Shown here piece by piece: positions 24,620 to 32,731 of a DNA stretch of 64,000 nt. The DNA is from Streptomyces reniochalinae (GTDB lineage Bacteria > Actinomycetota > Actinomycetes > Streptomycetales > Streptomycetaceae), in contig NZ_QOIM01000024.1 in assembly GCF_003323735.1 (NCBI RefSeq), positions 124,001 through 188,000 on the forward strand, in the 5' to 3' direction. The notes under the pieces were generated by a model, which was given only the letters and a program-made list of their open reading frames with translations, did not search any database and was not told the DNA's origin. The number at the start of each line of letters is the position of its first letter. The first letter of the stretch is position 1. Made by a program: the position numbers and the translations under genes.

Positions 24620-25183
24620 ATGACCGCCACACCCGCCGCACCGCGCCCCGCCGAAGGACACCTCGGCCGTGCCCTGATCGAGGAGACGGCCAAGAAGTCA
24701 GGACTGGTCTGGGTCAGGGGCCCTGTGGGCCCCGCACGCGGACTGTGGCACGTGTGGCGGGAGGGCGCCGTGTGCCTGGTGGGAGACGGTTCGCTGGAGC
24801 AGCCGCTGGCGGACATGGGGCTGTCCGACGGCGCCACCGCGACCGTCACCGTGCGCGGCAAGGACAAGGGCGCCCGCCTGGTCGTCTGGTCCGCGCGGGT
24901 GCGCGAACTGGCGCCGATGGGCGAGCAGTGGCAGGCGGCCGTGGACGAGTTGAAGGGCAAGCGGCTCAACGCACCGGACGCGGACACCATGCTGCGCAGG
25001 TGGGCCGACGAGAGCCGCGTCCTGCGCCTGGAACCGACGGGCGAGCCGCTGGAGCAGCCCGGATCGATGCCCCATGACGCACAGGCGGCGCCGCCGCCGG
25101 CGACCCCGGCCACCACCCGCCGCCCGCAGCCCGCGGGGCTGCCACGGCTGCTGGCCCGCCGCGGCAAGCGCCGGACCGGCTGA
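24620..25183 (+). CDS. Conserved hypothetical protein
   Basis: 187 residues. The N-terminal ~140 residues look like a compact alpha/beta domain (SGLVWVRG, LWHVWREGAVCLVGDGSLEQ, ATVTVRGKDKGARLVVW, WADESRVLRLEP). The C-terminal ~45 residues are Pro/Ala/Arg-rich and disordered. The barrel-like strand pattern recalls small flavin-binding split barrels, but no motif proves it. It starts 9 nt after corA but seems to have its own leaderless promoter. It converges on the kinase gene. A short hairpin (25222-25239) lies between them. Function unknown. Confidence 0.7.
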   Translation: MTATPAAPRPAEGHLGRALIEETAKKSGLVWVRGPVGPARGLWHVWREGAVCLVGDGSLEQPLADMGLSDGATATVTVRGKDKGARLVVWSARVRELAPMGEQWQAAVDELKGKRLNAPDADTMLRRWADESRVLRLEPTGEPLEQPGSMPHDAQAAPPPATPATTRRPQPAGLPRLLARRGKRRTG

Positions 25184-25302
25184 CTTCCGGCGGCTCCCCC
25201 GCCACGCCCGCGTTCACCGTGGAGGCGGGGTTCCGCCTCGGGGCAGGGGCCCGACTCCGGCGTCGGGGAGTCCGGTGCCGTCCTTGCCCGCATGCGTGCG
25301 GG

Positions 25303-26802
25303 TCATCGCGCGGAAGCCGCCGTCCAGGGCGCCCTCGATCCGGCGTCGGCGTACGCGGCGTCGGCGTCCGGGTGGACGGAGCTGATCACCTGTGGTCCGC
25401 GTCCGGCGCCGAGCGGACCGCCGCCGGACTCCATGTGGTCGAGGAACGACGCGAGGAAGGCGAGCGCGACCATCGCGAGGAGGAGCAGCAGCTTCCCCCA
25501 GAGGCTCAGGTCGCACAACCAGCGCCACGCCTTCCACAGGCCCCTGCCCGTCGCGCTCAGGGCGACCATGTAGGCCGGCTTGCCCTCCCGTTCGGCGGAA
25601 CCGCCGGCAGGGGCGCCGTCCATGCCGGCCGTTCCCTGTGCGGGGTGCGCCGCGACGGGCGCGTCCGCCGGAACCTGCGCTCCCGGCGTGCCGGGCGTGC
25701 CCGGCAGGGACGAGGGACCGGGAGCGCCCGGCGCGGACGAAGGACGGGGGGTTCCCGGCGCGGACGACGGGCCGGACGACGGATCCTGGCTGTCGTCGGG
25801 AGCCGGGCCGAAGCCCTGCCCGGGGACCGGCGTGTGAGCCGGGCCGAAACCGGGCACCGCGCGGCCGCCCCCGCCGGTCCCCGAGCCCCGGATGGCGAAG
25901 GTCACGTCGTCCACCGCAGAGCCCTCCGCGACCCGGGAGAGCCGCGTCATGGCGGAGCCGGTGTCGGTGCGCTGGTCGGGGTCCTTCTCCAGCAGCCCGA
26001 GCAGGAGGGCGCGCAGTTCGGGGCCCGCGTTGGCGGGCGTCTGCGCCGGTTCGAGGAGGGACGCGGAGAACGAGGCCATGGCCGAGCCCCGGTCGAAGGG
26101 ACCGTGCCCCTCGGACGCGCAGTACAGCGCCGCGCCGAGCGAGAAGAGGTCGGACTCGCGCCGCTCCTGGTCGCGCATCCGCTCGGGTGCCGTGAAACCG
26201 GGGGTGCCGATGACGCCGGTCTGCGTCATCCGCGTCTGTGAGGAGTCGGCTTCGAGCGAGATGCCGTAGTCGGTCAGCATGACCCGTGCGTGCCGGTTCC
26301 CCGCATGGTCGGAGGCGAGGAGGATGTTCGCCGGTTTGACGTCGCGGTGCAGGATGCCGTGCGCGTGTCCGGCTTCCAGCGCCTTGAGCACGGCCACGCC
26401 GATACGGCAGATCTCGGCGTCCGGGAGGCGGGGCTCGTCGCGGATGACCTTGGCGAGGTCCGTGGCGCCCGAGACGTACTCCATGACGATCCACGGCAGA
26501 CCCTCGTGCTGCACCACGTCGAGGACCGTCGCCACGTGCGGGTGCCCGCGCAGCTTGGTGGCGTGCAGCGCCTCGCGGCGGGCGCGGCGGATGGGCGACA
26601 GGTCGCCGGAGCCGTCGCTCCCTTCGCCGCCCGACCCGCTACCGGCGCTGTCGCCGGTCCCGGCGGGCATCTCGATCTGCTTGATGGCGACCTGTGCGCC
26701 CAGGCTCTCGTCGTCGGCCAGCCACACACTGCCCATGCCGCCGGCCCCGAGGCGCTCCCGCAGTCGGTAGCGGCCCACGTACTCCCCATGCGTCCCGGCC
26801 AC
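25303..26802 (-). CDS. Membrane-anchored Hanks-type Ser/Thr protein kinase
   Basis: 499 residues. The kinase domain has the Gly-loop GAGGMGSVW (19-27), Lys41 in AIKQI, Glu77 in RREALH, catalytic Asp154 in HRDVKPANILL, a DYG (178-180) in place of the usual DFG, and GTPGFTAPE. A 29-residue Gly/Ser-rich loop between Lys41 and Glu77 is unusual. A Pro/Ser/Gly-rich juxtamembrane linker (about 305-420) leads to one TM helix (438-455). The outside tail is only ~45 residues without a recognisable sensor domain. The next upstream gene on the same strand encodes a lipoprotein that could act as an external partner. GTG start. Confidence 0.92.
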   Translation of the reverse strand: MAGTHGEYVGRYRLRERLGAGGMGSVWLADDESLGAQVAIKQIEMPAGTGDSAGSGSGGEGSDGSGDLSPIRRARREALHATKLRGHPHVATVLDVVQHEGLPWIVMEYVSGATDLAKVIRDEPRLPDAEICRIGVAVLKALEAGHAHGILHRDVKPANILLASDHAGNRHARVMLTDYGISLEADSSQTRMTQTGVIGTPGFTAPERMRDQERRESDLFSLGAALYCASEGHGPFDRGSAMASFSASLLEPAQTPANAGPELRALLLGLLEKDPDQRTDTGSAMTRLSRVAEGSAVDDVTFAIRGSGTGGGGRAVPGFGPAHTPVPGQGFGPAPDDSQDPSSGPSSAPGTPRPSSAPGAPGPSSLPGTPGTPGAQVPADAPVAAHPAQGTAGMDGAPAGGSAEREGKPAYMVALSATGRGLWKAWRWLCDLSLWGKLLLLLAMVALAFLASFLDHMESGGGPLGAGRGPQVISSVHPDADAAYADAGSRAPWTAASAR

Positions 26803-26904
26803 CCGTTCCGTTCCCCTCGCTCAGCAATTCGTCTTTTCTCTTCATCTGTTGATCGTTCACCGTAACGGGCGCCACAGTACTCAGTGGTCCTGGTGGGGCC
26901 GGGG

Positions 26905-27669
26905 TCAGCCCGTCCGCTCCGGGGAGATCCGTTTGCCGTAGTCGACGGTCTGGTCCTTCTTCGGTGCGTGGAGCGCGAAACCGTCGTTCCAGTCGGTGAG
27001 CCGCACGGTGCCGGCGCCGCCCGGGCGCTGGAGCCGCAGCGGGTAGGGGTCGCCCTTCAAGGAGACGTCGATGGTGCCGCCGCGCCCTTCGCCCGCGGTG
27101 ACCCGGACGGTTCTGGTCCCGTCCACCTCGCCGCGCTCCCCCGTCTGCCGCTTGCCCTCCATGGCCAGCAGCCCGTCGAGGAGGGTACTCATGTCGGTGA
27201 AGACGCTCAGCTGCTTGTAGGCGGGGTCCGTACGGGGCACCTTGACGTACTTGCCCTTGAGCTTCCGCGCGGCCGCCACGTCGCCCTTCCCTGGCTTCTT
27301 CTTGCCGCCCTCCTGCTGGGCCCAGAAGCCGGTGCCCGCCTTGAGGTACAGGTCGCGGTCCATGCGCAGCAGTTCGAAGGTGGACCCGCCCTCGGCGGAG
27401 ACCTCCCCGACGCCGCCGTCCTTCTTCAGGCGCATCTTGAGACGGTAGGTCTGGCCCTTGCTGACGACGCTGCCGTCGACGCGTACGGCCTCGGCGTCCT
27501 CGGCGGCCGACCTGGCCTTCTTCTCGATCCTGGTGGCCGAGAGCTTGCCCACCCCGTTGGTACCCGCGTCCGGGTCCTCGCCCGCGCACCCGCTCAGAGC
27601 GGTGACCGCTCCGGCGCTGACGAGAGCGAGCAGCGCTGCACTCCGGTGTGCGCGGGCGCGTCCAGTCAC
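26905..27669 (-). CDS. Putative lipoprotein, LppX/LolA-like fold
   Basis: 254 residues from the GTG at 27669 (GGAGGA 7 nt upstream). A signal peptide ends in the lipobox ALSGC with the anchor Cys near position 27. The mature part alternates short amphipathic strands (VRVDGSVVSKGQTYRLKMRL, TFELLRMDRDLYLKAG, TVRVTAGEGRGGTIDVSL) as in actinobacterial LppX/LprG-type lipoproteins that carry hydrophobic ligands at the membrane. The specific ligand is unknown. It lies 102 nt upstream of the kinase gene on the same strand, suggesting joint expression. It is divergent from the MgtE_N/CBS gene. Confidence 0.8.
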   Translation of the reverse strand: MTGRARAHRSAALLALVSAGAVTALSGCAGEDPDAGTNGVGKLSATRIEKKARSAAEDAEAVRVDGSVVSKGQTYRLKMRLKKDGGVGEVSAEGGSTFELLRMDRDLYLKAGTGFWAQQEGGKKKPGKGDVAAARKLKGKYVKVPRTDPAYKQLSVFTDMSTLLDGLLAMEGKRQTGERGEVDGTRTVRVTAGEGRGGTIDVSLKGDPYPLRLQRPGGAGTVRLTDWNDGFALHAPKKDQTVDYGKRISPERTG

Positions 27670-27882
27670 GAGGGGGTCCTCCTGTGGTCGGCGGCAGGAC
27701 GGCACCCTACCCGCATGGAGGGCCCCCTCCGGAAGCCAGCCGTCCGGACCACAGCGCTACGACGCCTGTGGCGCCGGTCACGCTAGCCTGAATCCGTCAT
27801 AACCGGGCAAGCGACCGGAAACGTAGCGAAGGTTTCCGCGCGGGAGCGATCGGTCGGCGCGGGCGAGGAGGGTGGACGACTC

Positions 27883-29208
27883 ATGGCAGCGGGCGCTCCC
27901 CGGGTCTTCGTCTCCCATCTGGCGGGCGTCGCGGTCTTCGACCCCAACGGCGACCAGGTCGGCCGGGTCCGCGACATCGTGACGATGCTGGGCGGGCGCC
28001 GCCGGCTGCCCAGCGTGCTGGGGCTGGTAGTGGAGGTGGTCAGCAGGCGGCGCGTCTTCCTGCCCATGACCCGGGTGACCGGCGTGGAGTCCGGACAGGT
28101 CATCACCACAGGGGTGCTCAACATCCGCCGCTTCGAACAGCGCCCCAACGAACGCCTCATCCTCGGCGAGCTGCTCGACCGCCGGGTGACCCTCCTGGAG
28201 ACGGACGAGGAGGTCACAGTGCTCGACGTGGGCCTGCAACGGCTGCCGGCCCGCCGCGACTGGGAGATCGACCGGCTCTTCGTCCGCAAGGGCCGCAAGG
28301 GCGGCGGGCTGCGGGGCCGCCGCGGTGAGACGCTGACGGTGGAGTGGGACGCGGTGACCGGTTTCGCCCTGGAGGAGCGCGAGCAGGGCACCGCCAACCT
28401 GCTGGCCACCTTCGACCAGCTGCGCCCCGCCGACCTGGCCAACGTCCTGCACCACCTCTCCGAGAAGCGCCGCGCCGAGGTCGCCGCAGCGCTGCACGAC
28501 GACCGGCTCGCCGACGTGCTGGAAGAACTCCCCGACGACGACCAGGTCGAGATCATCGGGAAGCTCGCCGACGAGCGGGCCGCGGTCGTCCTGGAGGCCA
28601 TGGACCCCGACGACGCGGCCGACCTCCTCGGCGAACTCCCCGAGGACGACAAGAACCGCCTCCTGGACCTGATGCAGCCCCAGGAGGCCGCGCCGGTGCG
28701 GCGGCTGCTGTCCTACGAGGAGGGCACGGCCGGCAGCCTCATGACGACCGAGCCCATCGTGCTGCGCCCCGACGCGAGCGTCGCCGAGGCGCTGGCCCGG
28801 GTCCGCGAGGAGGACCTGCCGGCGCCGCTGGCCTCGCAGGTCTACGTCTGCCGCCCCCCGGACGAGACACCCACGGGGCAGTACCTGGGCGTCGTCCACT
28901 TCCAACGGCTGCTGCGCGAGCCGCCGTTCGCACTCGTCGGCTCCCTCGTGGACGCGGACCTGCGCCCCCTGCCGCCCGGCACGACACTGCCCGCGCTGAC
29001 CAGCTACATGGCGGCCTACAACATCGTCTCCGCGCCCGTGGTGGACGAGGGCAGCCACCTGCTGGGCGCCGTCACCGTCGACGACGTGCTGGACGACCTG
29101 CTGCCCGAGGACTGGCGGCAGGCGGCGGCCGCCGGCGGGCTGCCCGGCTTCTCCGACCAAGCACTCGAAGGGCGCGCACGCGAGGGCGGGGTGGAGCGCG
29201 ATGGCTGA
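27883..29208 (+). CDS. PRC-barrel / MgtE_N / CBS-domain protein
   Basis: 441 residues. An N-terminal PRC-barrel-like region (VFVSHLAGVAVFDPNGDQVG) and a second such segment precede an MgtE_N superhelix (about 180-280, with repeated DDRLADVLEELPDDDQ-type helices). Two CBS motifs follow (SLMTTEPIVLRPDASVAEAL and NIVSAPVVDEGSHLLGAVTV). It has the Mg2+-sensing cytoplasmic half of MgtE but no membrane channel domain. It is probably a regulator or partner of ion transport; the nearby corA and the DUF1003 membrane protein fit that. It overlaps DUF1003 by 8 nt. M. tuberculosis Rv1232c is similar in architecture. Confidence 0.88.
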   Translation: MAAGAPRVFVSHLAGVAVFDPNGDQVGRVRDIVTMLGGRRRLPSVLGLVVEVVSRRRVFLPMTRVTGVESGQVITTGVLNIRRFEQRPNERLILGELLDRRVTLLETDEEVTVLDVGLQRLPARRDWEIDRLFVRKGRKGGGLRGRRGETLTVEWDAVTGFALEEREQGTANLLATFDQLRPADLANVLHHLSEKRRAEVAAALHDDRLADVLEELPDDDQVEIIGKLADERAAVVLEAMDPDDAADLLGELPEDDKNRLLDLMQPQEAAPVRRLLSYEEGTAGSLMTTEPIVLRPDASVAEALARVREEDLPAPLASQVYVCRPPDETPTGQYLGVVHFQRLLREPPFALVGSLVDADLRPLPPGTTLPALTSYMAAYNIVSAPVVDEGSHLLGAVTVDDVLDDLLPEDWRQAAAAGGLPGFSDQALEGRAREGGVERDG

Positions 29209-29707
29209 ACGGGAAGGCCCCCGGCTCGACGTACCGCGCGCACCCCGGCGCGCACTGCTGCCGTCCTACGACCCGGAGATGTTCGGACGCTTCTCCGAAC
29301 GGATCGCCCGCTTCCTGGGCACCGGCCGCTTCCTGCTGTGGATGACGATCGTGATCGTCGTGTGGATCGGCTGGAACATCAGCGCGCCGCAGGGGTGGAA
29401 GTTCGACGAGTACCCGTTCATCTTCCTCACCCTGGCCCTCTCCCTCCAGGCCTCCTACGCGGCGCCCCTGATCCTGCTGGCGCAGAACCGGCAGGACGAC
29501 CGGGACCGGGTCAACCTGGAGCAGGACCGCAGCCGCAACGAGCGCAGCATCGCCGACACCGAGTTCTTGACCCGCGAGATCGCCGCCCTGCGCATGGGCC
29601 TGGGCGAGGTCGCCACCCGCGACTGGATCCGCTCGGAACTGGCCGAACTCCTCAAGGAGCTCCAGGAGCGGGAGCAGGACGGCGCGGCCCCCCAGGAGAG
29701 CGACTAG
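29201..29707 (+). CDS. DUF1003 membrane protein
   Basis: 168 residues. Two TM helices (RFLLWMTIVIVVWIGWN and YPFIFLTLALSLQASYAAPLI) are joined by a short conserved loop, and the family signature is followed by a charged coiled tail (QDDRDRVNLEQDRSRNE). The function of DUF1003 is unsettled. The ATG has GGAG 5 nt upstream inside the end of the MgtE_N/CBS gene, and the 8-nt overlap implies that the two proteins are coupled, which suggests they form a complex. Confidence 0.88.
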   Translation: MAEREGPRLDVPRAPRRALLPSYDPEMFGRFSERIARFLGTGRFLLWMTIVIVVWIGWNISAPQGWKFDEYPFIFLTLALSLQASYAAPLILLAQNRQDDRDRVNLEQDRSRNERSIADTEFLTREIAALRMGLGEVATRDWIRSELAELLKELQEREQDGAAPQESD

Positions 29708-29805
29708 GACCGCTGACCGGGCGAGCGGACCCGCACGCCGGGCACCGCGGGCCCGGGCACCGCGGCCCGACCCCCGCCCCTTATCGGACACGGCCCGCAC
29801 GGCCT

Positions 29806-29811
29806 TACTAT
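29806..29811 (+). promoter_or_regulatory. Candidate -10 of leaderless promoter for mrp
   Basis: TACTAT with a 6-nt spacer (TCAGTT) to the ATG at 29818; an unusually AT-rich spot with no Shine-Dalgarno. Confidence 0.55.
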
Positions 29812-29817
29812 TCAGTT

Positions 29818-30975
29818 ATGGCTACCGAGACCCAGGCGACCACCCCCACCGAAGACGCCGTCCGCGCGGCGCTCGCGACGGTGAACGACCCGGAGATCCA
29901 CCGGCCGATCACCGACCTGGGCATGGTCAAATCCATCGCCATCGCGTCCGACGGCACCGTCGATGTCGGTATCTACCTGACGGTCTCGGGATGTCCGCTG
30001 CGCGAGACGATCACCGCCAACGTGACCGAAGCCGTCCAGCGCGTCCCCGGCGTCGCGAGCGTGCGCGTCGAACTGGACGTGATGAGCGACGAGCAGCGGC
30101 GTGAGCTGGCCACCTCCCTGCGTGGCGGCAAGGCCGAACGGGAGATCCCCTTCGCCCAGCCCGGATCGCTCACCCGGGTCTACTGCGTGGCCTCGGGCAA
30201 GGGCGGCGTGGGCAAGTCGTCCGTGACGGTCAACCTGGCCGCCGCCATGGCGGCCGAAGGGCTCAAGGTCGGCGTGGTGGACGCCGACATCTACGGCCAC
30301 TCGGTCCCCCGCATGCTGGGCGCCGACGGGCGGCCCACCCAGGTCGAGGACATGATCATGCCGCCGTCTGCGCACGGCGTGAAGGTCATCTCGATCGGCA
30401 TGTTCACCCCCGGCAACGCCCCCGTCGTCTGGCGCGGCCCCATGCTGCACAGGGCACTCCAGCAGTTCCTCGCGGACGTGTACTGGGGCGACCTGGACGT
30501 GCTGCTGCTCGACCTGCCGCCCGGCACGGGTGACATCGCCATCTCGGTGGCCCAGCTGATCCCGAACGCGGAGATCCTGGTCGTCACGACGCCGCAGCAG
30601 GCGGCGGCCGAGGTCGCCGAGCGCGCCGGCTCCATCGCGGTGCAGACCCACCAGAAGATCGCCGGTGTGATCGAGAACATGTCCGGCATGCCGTGCCCGC
30701 ACTGCGACGAGATGGTCGACGTCTTCGGCACCGGCGGCGGCAAGCAGGTCGCCGAGGGGCTCACCCGCACGACCGGGGCCGACGTCCCGGTCCTGGGCGG
30801 CATCCCCATCGACCTGAGGCTGCGCGAGGGCGGCGACGCGGGCAAGCCCGTGGTCCTCAGCGACCCCGACTCGCCCGCAGGCGCTGCGCTGCGCGACGTC
30901 GCGGGCAAGCTCGGCGCCCGCGAACGCGGTCTGGCGGGCATGTCCCTGGGTCTGACCCCCAGCAACAAGTTCTGA
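29818..30975 (+). CDS. mrp: Mrp/NBP35 (ApbC) Fe-S cluster carrier ATPase
   Basis: 385 residues. An N-terminal MIP18/DUF59 domain with SGCPLR (Cys59) is followed by the deviant Walker A GKGGVGKS (127-134), switch DADIYGHSVP, LLDLPPGTGD and a CPHC pair (in GMPCPHCDEM) that bridges Fe-S clusters in the dimer. It delivers clusters to apo-proteins. Start chosen at the conserved MATETQ-type N-terminus; the frame upstream belongs to shadow sequence. It ends before a 24-bp perfect hairpin. M. tuberculosis mrp (Rv1229c) lies in the same neighbourhood as sigE-htrA-tatB. Confidence 0.95.
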   Translation: MATETQATTPTEDAVRAALATVNDPEIHRPITDLGMVKSIAIASDGTVDVGIYLTVSGCPLRETITANVTEAVQRVPGVASVRVELDVMSDEQRRELATSLRGGKAEREIPFAQPGSLTRVYCVASGKGGVGKSSVTVNLAAAMAAEGLKVGVVDADIYGHSVPRMLGADGRPTQVEDMIMPPSAHGVKVISIGMFTPGNAPVVWRGPMLHRALQQFLADVYWGDLDVLLLDLPPGTGDIAISVAQLIPNAEILVVTTPQQAAAEVAERAGSIAVQTHQKIAGVIENMSGMPCPHCDEMVDVFGTGGGKQVAEGLTRTTGADVPVLGGIPIDLRLREGGDAGKPVVLSDPDSPAGAALRDVAGKLGARERGLAGMSLGLTPSNKF

Positions 30976-31114
30976 AGGGTGCCTGGAGGGCGCCAAGGGG
31001 CTTGAGGACGCCTGAGGGCCGAGGGCCTGTGAGGGCTCGAGGGCTCTGGAGGGCCCACAGAACTCCGGCCTCCGCGCGTCGCCTCCGCCTCCGCCTCCGA
31101 GAGATTCCCCTCGC

Positions 31115-31166
31115 CGTACGCCGCGGGCCCCGCACGGAACCGTCCGTGCGGGGCCCGCGGCGTACG
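31115..31166. terminator. Very long bidirectional hairpin terminator
   Basis: A perfect 24-bp stem (31115-31138 with 31143-31166) closes a 4-nt loop, between the mrp stop and the convergent hypothetical gene. It is the longest uninterrupted stem I found in the window. Confidence 0.85.
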
Positions 31167-31176
31167 AGGGCCGGGG

Positions 31177-31833
31177 TCAGCGCGGCTCGTAGCCGGTGAT
31201 GTCCTTCACGACGCGGAAGCCGAGTCCGTAGGCGCTCATGCCGCGGCCGTAGGCGCCCAGGTGGACGCCCTCCTGGGCCGAGCCGGCCAGCACCCACCCG
31301 TACTCGGACTCGCGGTAGTGGAAGTCGGTCGGCACCCCGTCGACCGGCAGGGAGAGAGTGTTCCAGCCCGCCCCCTCCAGATCGTCGGCGAGCTCCCAGG
31401 CGACGCCCGTCTGCTGGTCGAGCCAGTCCTGGCGCAGGCTGCGGTCCATCTCCATGGGATAGCTGCACGAGAGCAGCCCGGAGCCCGCCAGCCAGGCGGC
31501 GGTGGAGACGGAGGTGGCCTCCAGCGTGCCCGTACCGTCACCGCTGCGCCGCACCGGGCGGCTGGCGAGAGTGACGACGACCGTGAAGCTCTGCTCCTGC
31601 GGCGAGTTGTCCGCGTGCAGAGAGGGCTCCTCGCCGTGGCCGGTGGAGCCGTGCTCCACCGTGCCGTCGGCCGCTGTGCCGACCCGCATCAGCCAGCGCG
31701 GTCCCGTGAAGGCCTCGTCCAGGCCGTACCACGGAAAGGCGGCCATCAGGTAGTCGTCCACCGCCCGCCGCGCGCCGGGCACACCCTGCGCGGCGGGCCC
31801 GGATTCCCCGGCCAGCCGACTCGTCGTCTCCAT
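31177..31833 (-). CDS. Conserved hypothetical protein
   Basis: 218 residues, soluble, rich in Trp, Gly and Asp, e.g. VDDYLMAAFPWYGLDEAFTG, GTAADGTVEHGSTGH and the C-terminal GVPTDFHYRESEYGWVLAGS. No signal peptide, membrane segment or enzyme motif is visible. A GAGGAGG ribosome site precedes the ATG at 31833. I recognise it as widespread in streptomycetes next to tatB but know of no function. It begins just after a 24-bp terminator hairpin shared with mrp. Confidence 0.75.
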   Translation of the reverse strand: METTSRLAGESGPAAQGVPGARRAVDDYLMAAFPWYGLDEAFTGPRWLMRVGTAADGTVEHGSTGHGEEPSLHADNSPQEQSFTVVVTLASRPVRRSGDGTGTLEATSVSTAAWLAGSGLLSCSYPMEMDRSLRQDWLDQQTGVAWELADDLEGAGWNTLSLPVDGVPTDFHYRESEYGWVLAGSAQEGVHLGAYGRGMSAYGLGFRVVKDITGYEPR

Positions 31834-32037
31834 CTACGCGACGCCTCCTCATTGCCCTGTGCCAATGGGCAGCCGAGCCCGGCGACCCCCGACACTGGGA
31901 GGATAGCCACACCGGTCCGTCGTGTCGGGCATGCCCAGGGGATCAGGACGCGGTGCGGGTGGCGAGATGGACGGCAAACGCCGCAGATGTCCCAGTGCCG
32001 AAAGAGCAACGGTGACGCGATCGTTGCCTGCCGCGTG

Positions 32038-32571
32038 TCACGTGGCGTCCGCGTCGAACGGCGGCGGATCACCCCGGCGGGGACCGTCGCCGCCCACCGG
32101 CCGGCCGTTCACCCCGTCGGAGCCATGCTTGGCCAGGTCAGGGGTACCGCGGCTGGGCGAGGAGGCGCCCTTCTTGACCATGTCGATCGCGCCGGAACCG
32201 TTCTTCCCCGCGCTCGAACCGTTCGACCCGGGACCGTCGGCCGCACCGCCGCCGTTCACCGCGTCGGTGACCTCGTCCAGATCCTTGCGGAAGTCGAAGC
32301 TGTTGCTGATCTCCTTGAGGCCCAGGTCCTCGTTCTCCAGCAGATGCTTGCGCGCGAACGTCTTCGGATTCAGGTCCTCGAACTCGAAGTCCTTGAACTC
32401 GGGACCGAGCTCCTCCCTGATGTCCTCTTTCGCGCTGTCGGAGAACTGCCGCACCTTGCGGATGAAGGCGGCAACGTCCTGAATCACCTTCGGGAGCTTC
32501 TCCGGGCCGAACACCAGCACGGCGAGCACGATGAGCGTGACCAGCTCCAGTGGTCCTATGTCGAAGAACAC
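32038..32571 (-). CDS. tatB: Sec-independent (Tat) translocase subunit TatB
   Basis: 177 residues. A single N-terminal TM helix is followed by the hinge and amphipathic helix (MFFDIGPLELVTLIVLAVLV, then FGPEKLPKVIQDVAAFIRKV), with the conserved Glu near position 8 and FGPEKLP hinge of TatA/B proteins. A long polar, Gly/Asp/Pro-rich tail follows. TatB receives folded twin-arginine precursors with TatC, encoded elsewhere. It is the last gene of the sigE-rseA-htrA-tatB block, as in M. tuberculosis (Rv1221-Rv1224). The 160-nt gap to htrA leaves room for its own promoter. Confidence 0.93.
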   Translation of the reverse strand: MFFDIGPLELVTLIVLAVLVFGPEKLPKVIQDVAAFIRKVRQFSDSAKEDIREELGPEFKDFEFEDLNPKTFARKHLLENEDLGLKEISNSFDFRKDLDEVTDAVNGGGAADGPGSNGSSAGKNGSGAIDMVKKGASSPSRGTPDLAKHGSDGVNGRPVGGDGPRRGDPPPFDADAT

Positions 32572-32731
32572 CGCGCAGCTCCCTCACTCCGTCCATGGCT
32601 CTCACGGCCATCAGTCACGGTACCCGCCCTCGGCCCGAACACGGGACCCCGCCCTCACAACCGACTTGACCGCGCGCGTCCAGGCGGCCTTTCTCCCGCC
32701 CTCCGACGAGCCCTCCGGCCCAGTGACGACC

